From: JBBTXM01 sp038062255
GTDB lineage: Bacteria; Patescibacteriota; Minisyncoccia; UBA11713; 2-01-FULL-45-33
Length of the DNA: 24,193 nucleotides
Assembly (NCBI GenBank): GCA_038062255.1
Contig: JBBTXM010000030.1
Span: forward strand, 1 to 24,193
Direction of reading: 5' to 3'
Part shown: positions 5,773 to 11,785 of the stretch, piece by piece
Numbering within the stretch: position 1 is the first letter of the stretch
How the letters are laid out: each line of letters starts with the position of its first letter
The notes under the pieces: generated by a model
Seen by the model: the letters and a program-made list of their open reading frames with translations, nothing else
What the model was told of the DNA's origin: nothing
The model's database searches: none
Program-made: the position numbers and the translations under genes

Positions 5773-7914
5773 ATGTTGTTTAAGCGCCTCGAAATTTCAG
5801 GTTTTAAATCGTTTGCCAAAGCGGTTACTTTGGAATTTCCTTCCGCGATTTCCGCGATTGTGGGCCCCAATGGTTCTGGAAAATCTAACGTCGCGGATTC
5901 AATAAGATGGGTTTTGGGAGAACAATCCCTAAAAAACCTTCGCGGGAAAAAAGGCGAAGACCTTATTTTCGCCGGCACCGAATCCGTTCCAAAAATGGGC
6001 AAGGCATCGGTCAATTTGGTTTTCGACAATAAAAAAAACCAGTTCGGGTTGGAATTTGACGAAGTAATAATAGGCAGAAGGGTTTACAGGGACGGAGTGA
6101 ACGAATATACGCTCAATGATTCAGTGGTTCGTTTGAAGGATATAATAGAACTTCTTTCAAAAGTCGACTTGGGGGCGTCCCAGCACCATATAATCGCCCA
6201 GGGGGACGCCGATAGAATTTTGTTCACATCGCCGGCGGAAAGGAAATTAATGGTATCGGACGCTTTGGGGCTCCGAATTTACGAATTTAAAAAAGCCGAA
6301 GCCGAAAGAAAAATCGAACGAACGGAAGAAAATATAAAAGATATTGAATCGCTCAAGCGGGAGCTTGCTCCACATCTCAAGTACCTAAAAACCCAGGCAG
6401 AAAAAGCGAAAGGCGCGGAGGATTTGAAAAAATCGCTTTTTGAATTGAGCCTGGAATACGTGCAAAGGGAATTAAAAACATTGGAAGAGGCGGAAAAAGA
6501 ACTTTCCTCAAAGCGCGCCCCAGCGCTGGAGAAAGTGAAAGCATTATCTTTGGAAATACAAAAGAGCGAATCCGCATTCGGAAAATCCGCCGATAGCGGG
6601 GAATTTTTTGCGGAACTTAAAAAATTGGATAGCGCGAGAGAGGAGATTGCCGTAAAGCGCAGGCAGCTGGACAAGGAACTTATAAAGTTGGAGGTCGCCG
6701 GCGAGAAAAAACCAGGTCCAGACAACATGATGCCGAGGTCCAGGGTCAAAGAAATACTTTTGGAGCTTGTGTCCGACCTCGAAAAGGCAGGCAGAGAAGG
6801 GTCTTTTGAAGGCATACGCAATGCGATATTTTCTTCCACTCAAAAGATATATGGGATTTTGGAAAACATGCAAGGTTTCGAAAAATCGCCAAATACGGAT
6901 GTTTCCAAGGGGCCTTCAGAAATAAAAGAAGAGCTTAAAAAACTTGAAACAGAAGAAAAAAACATTCTCGATTTAAGAAAAATATTAGAAGTCGAATACC
7001 AGAAAAAAAATTCCGAAGCTCAAAAAGCTGGGGCAATATACAAGCAGACATTTTTGGATTTGCAAAAAGCCAAGGAGATTCTTCAGAACTTGTCTTTTGA
7101 GGAAGAAAGGCTAAAAACCCGTTTAAAGGATTTGGAAACGGATTTCCCATCGTTTAAAGATGAGACGTCGCAGGGAGAAATTTTCGCTCTAGGAGAACGG
7201 GAGGAACAGAGAAGAAAAATAGAGAGATTCCGCATACGCCTGGAAGAAGCCGGGGGGGTGGACTCGGGAGTTTTAAAAGAATACGAGGAAGCTGAAAAGC
7301 GAAGCGCTTTTTTGGAAAAAGAGTTAAAAGACCTTTTGGAAACAAAATCTAGTTTGGATGATTTGTTTTCTGAGCTCGATGAGAAGATAGAAAAAGATTT
7401 CAAATTCGGCATTGCCAAAATAAATTCCCTTTTTGGAAAATTTTTTAATGAAATTTTCGGCGGAGGAAGCGCGGAGATAAAACTCATAGAACCCAAGGAG
7501 GCAAAAAATATGATAAACGAAGAAACCGGGGAGATGGAAGAAGTCGGCGAAACTGAAGGGGGAATAGATATTATGGTAAACATTCCCAGAAAAAGGATAA
7601 AGTCATTGAATATGCTCTCGGGCGGAGAGAGGGCTTTAACTTCAATAGCGCTTTTGTTCGCGGTATCTACAGTAAACCCCCCGCCGTTTTTGGTGCTCGA
7701 CGAAACAGACGCGGCGCTGGACGAAGCCAATTCAAGAAAATATGGCAATATGCTAAAAGAGCTTAGCAAAAAAGCTCAATTGATAGTGATAACCCACAAC
7801 CGTGAGACAATGCGCGCGACGGATGTGCTTTATGGAGTAACAATAGGAAGGGATGGAGTGTCGTCTCTGCTGTCAATTAAATTTGAAGAAGCGGAAAACC
7901 TAGTCAAAAAATAA
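5773..7914 (+). CDS. smc: Chromosome segregation ATPase SMC, shortened form
   Basis: SMC proteins form ring-shaped condensin dimers that compact and segregate chromosomes. The N-terminal head has MLFKRLEISGFKSF and Walker A GPNGSGKS (31-38), with the Q-loop Gln at about 143. The C-terminal head has the ABC signature LSGGE (615-619), Walker B FLVLDE (639-644) and D-loop ALDEAN. Between them lie coiled-coil segments (about 170-310 and 380-545) rich in Glu, Lys and Leu. The central stretch (about 310-380) is short and does not show the usual hinge domain of roughly 150 residues. At 713 aa it is far shorter than typical bacterial SMC (about 1150-1200 aa). It is driven by its own leaderless-type promoter, and its 3' end overlaps a convergent gene by 15 bp. 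Confidence 0.93.
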   Translation: MLFKRLEISGFKSFAKAVTLEFPSAISAIVGPNGSGKSNVADSIRWVLGEQSLKNLRGKKGEDLIFAGTESVPKMGKASVNLVFDNKKNQFGLEFDEVIIGRRVYRDGVNEYTLNDSVVRLKDIIELLSKVDLGASQHHIIAQGDADRILFTSPAERKLMVSDALGLRIYEFKKAEAERKIERTEENIKDIESLKRELAPHLKYLKTQAEKAKGAEDLKKSLFELSLEYVQRELKTLEEAEKELSSKRAPALEKVKALSLEIQKSESAFGKSADSGEFFAELKKLDSAREEIAVKRRQLDKELIKLEVAGEKKPGPDNMMPRSRVKEILLELVSDLEKAGREGSFEGIRNAIFSSTQKIYGILENMQGFEKSPNTDVSKGPSEIKEELKKLETEEKNILDLRKILEVEYQKKNSEAQKAGAIYKQTFLDLQKAKEILQNLSFEEERLKTRLKDLETDFPSFKDETSQGEIFALGEREEQRRKIERFRIRLEEAGGVDSGVLKEYEEAEKRSAFLEKELKDLLETKSSLDDLFSELDEKIEKDFKFGIAKINSLFGKFFNEIFGGGSAEIKLIEPKEAKNMINEETGEMEEVGETEGGIDIMVNIPRKRIKSLNMLSGGERALTSIALLFAVSTVNPPPFLVLDETDAALDEANSRKYGNMLKELSKKAQLIVITHNRETMRATDVLYGVTIGRDGVSSLLSIKFEEAENLVKK

Positions 7915-8412
7915 TTCTATTTGGTCGCTGTCGCGCATTATGTAGCCTTCCAGTTCGGCGTTTTCAACGCCGTTTACTTTCATTTTTGGATTTATTCCAA
8001 ATTCGTTCAATGGTTTTTCCCAAATTTTGAAAAATGTTTCCAAGGTGACATCAGTTTTGGTGGGAAATTCCAAATGCAATGTTCCTGAATCGTCATGCGT
8101 ATGTACTGGGCGCATACATGAAGATGAAATTCCAATATTGGATGGAATTTTTATTTCTTCGCCTTTTACAAAAATTTTAAGATGCGGGTGGATATGCATA
8201 CCGACTCCGGCGTGTTGGACGCAAAGATCCAATGGATCGTACGCGAAAAATCCGCTTTGCGCCAAGTACCATCCGCCTCCTCCCACAACCAACACAATTA
8301 ATGCTGTCCATAAAAACGCCTTGGCGTATTTTGTAGCTTTTTGATTTTTTGCGGATTTTTCTTTTTCTTGGTTTTCCCGCATCCGCATTTCGTCGTAAGA
8401 TTGCTTGTCCAT
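7900..8412 (-). CDS. Membrane-anchored His/Cys-rich extracytoplasmic protein, 170 aa
   Basis: A cytoplasmic Lys/Glu-rich tail (1-29) and one membrane segment (about 30-50) precede an outside domain. The domain carries clustered potential metal ligands: Cys64, His67, HIHPH (73-77), Cys99, HTHDD (104-108) and LHLE (112-115). Cys64 and Cys99 could also form a disulfide. I recall similar HxHxxL...HTHD..G..HLE domains in exported proteins of unknown function, so this is a family resemblance, not an assignment. Metal binding is inference. ATG 8412 is chosen because a good promoter (8420-8448) lies just upstream. The 3' end overlaps the convergent smc end by 15 bp. Confidence 0.68.
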   Translation of the reverse strand: MDKQSYDEMRMRENQEKEKSAKNQKATKYAKAFLWTALIVLVVGGGGWYLAQSGFFAYDPLDLCVQHAGVGMHIHPHLKIFVKGEEIKIPSNIGISSSCMRPVHTHDDSGTLHLEFPTKTDVTLETFFKIWEKPLNEFGINPKMKVNGVENAELEGYIMRDSDQIELFFD

Positions 8413-8429
8413 GCCTATTAAGATACCAT
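8401..8429 (+). promoter_or_regulatory. Probable promoter of the PD-(D/E)XK gene
   Basis: TTGCTT (8401-8406), a 17-bp spacer and TACCAT (8424-8429). The start codon follows 10 nt later at 8440, so the leader would be about 4 nt. The -10 overlaps the divergent -10 for the minus-strand gene. Confidence 0.45.
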
Positions 8430-8448
8430 TATTTTAAATATGTCTCAA
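8420..8448 (-). promoter_or_regulatory. Promoter of the His/Cys-rich protein gene
   Basis: On the minus strand, TTGAGA (8443-8448), exactly 17 bp, then TATCTT (8420-8425). The gap to ATG 8412 is 7 nt, again leaderless. The -35 lies within the first codons of the divergent gene at 8440. Confidence 0.6.
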
Positions 8449-9192
8449 TACTACAATTCCCAAAGGACAAAAAACCTTTACGGAACCGATCCAAAAAACC
8501 CATTTAAATTATCCAGGTCGAAAATTGACTTGTTTTTGGAATGCCCGAAATGTTTTTATTTGGACCGCAAGCTTGGAGTCGGCCGGCCCCCTGGGTTTCC
8601 GTTTTCCTTGAACTCCGCCGTAGACACTCTCTTGAAGCAGGAGTTTGATATTTACCGGGCAAACGGTTCCGCGCATCCGCTGATTGAAAAATACGGGGTA
8701 GACGCAAAACCGGTGTCCCACAAAGATTTGGAAAAGTGGCGGCACAATTTTACCGGCGTGCAATATTTACATGAACCTACAAACTTTTTGATTTTTGGCG
8801 CGATTGACGATTTGTGGCAGAATTCCAAAGGCGAATTCATGGTGGTTGACTACAAAGCAACAGCAAAAAACGAAGACATAACTGAACTCAATAAAGATTG
8901 GCACAAAGGATACAAAAGACAGATGGAAATTTACCAATGGCTTTTGCGTAACAATGGGTACAAAGTTTCCGATACAGGATATTTTGTTTACTGCAACGGA
9001 AAGTCCGATAAAAAAGCTTTTGATGGCAAATTGGAGTTTGATGTGACATTGATTCCATACAAAGGAAACGGTTCGTGGGTGGATAAAACTATTTCGAATA
9101 TCCACGAATGCTTAAACGGAGGCGAAATTCCTATGCCTGGTTCGGATTGCGACTACTGCAGTTATGTGGAAGCGGTTAAAGGTTCTGAATAA
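8440..9192 (+). CDS. PD-(D/E)XK nuclease-like protein with paired CxxC motifs
   Basis: The core resembles RecB/Cas4-type nucleases. GAIDDLW (120-126) supplies the first Asp, FMVVDYKA (133-140) supplies the D-x-K pair (Asp137, Lys139), and QMEIYQWLL (161-169) is the downstream Gln/Tyr helix. CPKC (35-38) near the N-terminus and CDYC (237-240) near the C-terminus could hold an iron-sulfur cluster, as in Cas4 and AddB, though with a 2+2 cysteine layout. No helicase domain, CRISPR array or cas gene is in the window, so a stand-alone role in DNA repair or end processing is more likely. It is followed 10 nt later by mnmA. The 250-aa length is typical of single-domain members. Confidence 0.78.
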   Translation: MSQYYNSQRTKNLYGTDPKNPFKLSRSKIDLFLECPKCFYLDRKLGVGRPPGFPFSLNSAVDTLLKQEFDIYRANGSAHPLIEKYGVDAKPVSHKDLEKWRHNFTGVQYLHEPTNFLIFGAIDDLWQNSKGEFMVVDYKATAKNEDITELNKDWHKGYKRQMEIYQWLLRNNGYKVSDTGYFVYCNGKSDKKAFDGKLEFDVTLIPYKGNGSWVDKTISNIHECLNGGEIPMPGSDCDYCSYVEAVKGSE

Positions 9193-9202
9193 TATTTCCA
9201 TT

Positions 9203-10255
9203 ATGTCAAATAATGGCAAAAAAGTCTTTGTGGCAATGTCCGGGGGTGTGGATAGCTCGGTTGCGGCAGCGCTGTTGAAAAACGAAGGATACAATGTAAC
9301 TGGAGTCCATATGGTCTGTGCTGGTCCGCCAATTGGCGGAGGCTGTGAAAACAGCGCGGATAGGAGAGACGCGATGAAAGTCGCGGCGGTTTTGGATATT
9401 CCTTTTTTGACTTGGGATTTTAGGGATGAATATAAAAAAGAAGTCTACGAATATATGATAGGCGAGTATTCAGCGGGGCGGACTCCAAATCCCGATGTTA
9501 TGTGCAATAAGCAGATAAAATTCGGAGTATTTCTCAAAAAAGCTTTGAAAAACGGAGCGGATTTTATTGCAACCGGGCATTATGTTCGAGCTAATTTTAT
9601 CTCTTTATTTTCAGCGCGCGATACTGGCAAAGACCAAAGCTATTTTCTTTGGACCCTTACTCAAGACCGGTTGAAATACTGCTTATTTCCGATAGGCGAT
9701 TACTTAAAATCCGAAGTTCGGGAATTGGCAAATAAATTCAAATTGCCTACATCGGAGAAAAAGGATTCGCAGGGCCTTTGTTTTGTGGGCAAAGTGGATT
9801 TTTTGGATTTTCTTTCGGAAAAGCTTCCGCAAAAAATCGGAGAGATTTTAAATTCGGAAGGAGTCAAAATCGGCGAACACAGAGGCGCGCACCTTTTTAC
9901 TATTGGTCAAAGGCGCGGTTTAGAATTGGGTGGTATGGCAAATCCGGTTTATATTTCTGAAAAAAATATTTCTACAAATACGATTGTTGTTGCCGAAGGA
10001 AAAAGCGAAGCCCTGCATAAAAAAGAATTGTTTTTTGAGCGCTCGAATTGGATTGCGCGAAAACCGGATTTTCCGCTTGCGTGCCTTGCGCGCATTCGCT
10101 ATAGGCAACCTCTGCAAAAGGCAATTGTCTACGGGCTATCGACCAAAGACTATGGACTAAAATTTGAGGTTCCCCAAAGGGCGGTATCGCCGGGTCAATC
10201 TATTGTTTTTTACTCAAATAGCGGAGAAGTGTTCGGCGGGGGGATAATTTCGTAA
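9203..10255 (+). CDS. mnmA: tRNA-specific 2-thiouridylase
   Basis: MnmA inserts sulfur at C2 of the wobble uridine of Lys, Glu and Gln tRNAs, using ATP and a sulfur relay. The PP-loop SGGVDSS is at residues 13-19. The catalytic cysteine is in TPNPDVMCNKQIKF and the second in SQGLCFVGKVDF. The C-terminal barrel has ARIRYRQ, PQRAVSPGQSIVFY and FGGGII. The length of 350 aa is normal. ATG 9203 begins MSNNGKKVFVAMSGG; the longer frame from 9164 overlaps the previous gene and adds an unlike N-terminus. The segment YGLSTKDYGL near residues 310-319 is encoded by a four-unit heptamer repeat and lies in a variable loop between strands. Confidence 0.95.
   Translation: MSNNGKKVFVAMSGGVDSSVAAALLKNEGYNVTGVHMVCAGPPIGGGCENSADRRDAMKVAAVLDIPFLTWDFRDEYKKEVYEYMIGEYSAGRTPNPDVMCNKQIKFGVFLKKALKNGADFIATGHYVRANFISLFSARDTGKDQSYFLWTLTQDRLKYCLFPIGDYLKSEVRELANKFKLPTSEKKDSQGLCFVGKVDFLDFLSEKLPQKIGEILNSEGVKIGEHRGAHLFTIGQRRGLELGGMANPVYISEKNISTNTIVVAEGKSEALHKKELFFERSNWIARKPDFPLACLARIRYRQPLQKAIVYGLSTKDYGLKFEVPQRAVSPGQSIVFYSNSGEVFGGGIIS
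10130..10157 (+). repeat. Four-unit degenerate 7-bp tandem repeat inside mnmA
   Basis: The units are TACGGGC, TATCGAC, CAAAGAC and TATGGAC, in that order. Unit number, unit length and the divergent third unit (AA in second and third place) match the array in rnhB at 296-323. Confidence 0.65.
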
Positions 10256-10260
10256 GGCAA

Positions 10261-10310
10261 AATTCTTGTTTGCTTTTTACCCTTAAACGTTGTAGGGTAT
10301 TTGCAGAATT
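10261..10310 (+). other. Stem-loop in the mnmA/sigma intergenic region
   Basis: TACCCT (10278-10283) pairs with AGGGTA (10294-10299) around a 10-nt loop. An outer pair AATTCT (10261-10266) and AGAATT (10305-10310) can extend it across internal loops. Only TTT follows the inner stem, so it is a weak terminator for mnmA or a structured part of the sigma-factor leader. Confidence 0.4.
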
Positions 10311-10322
10311 CTTCAAAAATTT

Positions 10323-10327
10323 AGGAG
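10323..10327 (+). promoter_or_regulatory. Shine-Dalgarno of the sigma factor gene
   Basis: AGGAG lies 7 nt before ATG 10335 and fixes that start. It is one of the clearest ribosome-binding sites in the window. Confidence 0.75.
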
Positions 10328-10334
10328 TAAAGAA

Positions 10335-11729
10335 ATGCCGCAGACAAAGTTTATTGTGACTCCCGACATTCGCAAATACTTGAATGATATAGGCAGAATT
10401 CCGCTTTTTTCCCGCAAGGATAAGGAAGAAGAAGACGCAGGTAGAAGGCTTTGCGTAGCGCGCTCTGCTCTTTTGAAGGCGATAGCGGAATTTTTTCTTC
10501 CAGAAGGAGAGGGATACGAACGTTTTCTTAAATTGATAGAAGAAGGCGTTCCATCAGTCTTGCCAAGCGAAAATCATCGGCTTGATAAGGTTGAAAGCAC
10601 GGAAACTCCGTGGGAATTTATTGCTATATTTATAACCGTGTACGGGTACTGGCCTTCTGTTAAAAATGTTGTGGAGCGTTTTAATTCTTCTTCTGATGAA
10701 GGCTGTGTTATTTCACAAATTCGGCTTCAAGATCTGGGAGAGGAGGTAAGGCTGTGGCAGTTTTTGGAACGGAGGGCATCCGCAAGAAAGCCAATTCACG
10801 AGCAGAAAATACGAAGATATTTCAAAACCATGCCTTATCCGATATTTTCCAACATTGTTAGGGAATTCAAAAATGAGAAACTTCGAAAATATTGGCACGC
10901 AAGGATATTCGATGAACTCGAGTCCGTTCCGGTTGTTCCTTTCCGCTTGCGGTGGATGTTTGATAATGTTTTGAGCGTTGAAGGAGAATTTGTGAGCGCA
11001 AATTTAAGATGGGTGATCGTGGTCGCAAAAAAGTATTTTAGCAAATGCCAAAACGCGAATATTGAGAAACTAGACGCAATACAGGAGGGAAATTTGGGTT
11101 TACTCCAAGCGATTAGGCGGTTTCTTCCGCAAAAAGGCTTTCGTTTTTCGACTTTTGCGAATTGGTCGATTGCGCAAACTATCAGAAGGACTCTGGATAA
11201 TAATTTCAATATTATCCGCGTGCCTGTGCATTTGCTTGAAGAATATAGAAAAATCAATGCCGTATTCCAAAAGCTTTTTGGAAAACTTGGCAGAGAACCT
11301 GCGTGTGAAGAGATCGCCTTGGAACTTCCAGAGCTTGATCTGACCCCCGAAAAGATTAATCACATCATGGGTAGCGCTCGCAGCGTTGTTTCTTTTGAAC
11401 AGAAAACTTGGAAGCAAAATGAAGGGTCGCCAAGTTCTGTTGGAGATTCTGTGAAAGATCCTGGTCCAACTCCGGAAGAAAACATTCTATCGCAAGATGT
11501 CGGCGAGACAATTAACAAAATGTTCAACAATGTTTTGACCGAACGAGAAAATTTGGTTCTAAATCTGCGGTTTGGTTTAAACGGCGAGCGCGAACATACT
11601 CTTGAAGAGATTGGCGTGAAAATGTGTTTAACGCGTGAGAGAATACGCCAAATCGAAGGAAGGGCGCTTAGCAGGTTGCGCCGGCCCAAAAATAAACACC
11701 TGCTTGCCCAGTTTACGCAAGTCAAGTAA
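10335..11729 (+). CDS. RpoD-like sigma-70 factor
   Basis: This sigma factor directs RNA polymerase to promoters. Region 1.2 is near residues 8-45 (DIRKYLNDIGRIPLFSRKDKE). A long divergent segment follows (about 50-210). Region 2 is at 215-290, with SANLRWVIVVAKKY, DAIQEGNLGLLQAI and FRFSTFANWSIAQTI, then VPVHL. Region 3 is at about 300-360. Region 4 is at 395-455 (LTERENLVLNLRFGL, HTLEEIGVKMCLTRERIRQIE). At 464 aa, without a clear region 1.1, it fits a primary or RpoD-like group 2 sigma. In region 2.3 the usual WWIRQAI is NWSIAQTI here: the first Trp is kept (277), the second is Ser278, and the -10-contacting Gln is kept. A strong terminator follows. Confidence 0.9.
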   Translation: MPQTKFIVTPDIRKYLNDIGRIPLFSRKDKEEEDAGRRLCVARSALLKAIAEFFLPEGEGYERFLKLIEEGVPSVLPSENHRLDKVESTETPWEFIAIFITVYGYWPSVKNVVERFNSSSDEGCVISQIRLQDLGEEVRLWQFLERRASARKPIHEQKIRRYFKTMPYPIFSNIVREFKNEKLRKYWHARIFDELESVPVVPFRLRWMFDNVLSVEGEFVSANLRWVIVVAKKYFSKCQNANIEKLDAIQEGNLGLLQAIRRFLPQKGFRFSTFANWSIAQTIRRTLDNNFNIIRVPVHLLEEYRKINAVFQKLFGKLGREPACEEIALELPELDLTPEKINHIMGSARSVVSFEQKTWKQNEGSPSSVGDSVKDPGPTPEENILSQDVGETINKMFNNVLTERENLVLNLRFGLNGEREHTLEEIGVKMCLTRERIRQIEGRALSRLRRPKNKHLLAQFTQVK

Positions 11730-11737
11730 CAATTAAA

Positions 11738-11746
11738 TGCTATAAA
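11738..11746 (+). promoter_or_regulatory. Possible extended -10 promoter for alaS
   Basis: TGCTATAAA fits TGn-TATAAT in all but the last base. No good -35 is present. Transcription would begin near 11753, inside the following terminator stem, so an RNA started here would lack the 5' arm and could not form that hairpin. Confidence 0.4.
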
Positions 11747-11777
11747 GTTCCGCGAATTGCCGCGGAGCTTTTTTTTT
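11747..11777 (+). terminator. Rho-independent terminator after the sigma factor gene
   Basis: An 8-bp stem, GTTCCGCG (11747-11754) and CGCGGAGC (11761-11768) with one G-U pair, has a 6-nt loop and is followed by nine T. The T-run ends 8 nt before the alaS start. Confidence 0.85.
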
Positions 11778-11785
11778 GCTTCAAT

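Noticed and set aside
5773..7914. Long minus-strand open frames inside smc (for example 7083-7769)
   Set aside because: These are shadows of the coding strand. They are rich in Ser, Phe and Leu from the reverse of Lys/Glu codons and match no family.
8440..9192. Cas4-like nuclease as part of a CRISPR system
   Set aside because: No repeats with regular spacers and no other cas genes appear in the window.
9164..9202. Longer N-terminus for mnmA
   Set aside because: It overlaps the nuclease gene and adds residues unlike any MnmA start; MSNNGKKVFVAMSGG fits directly.
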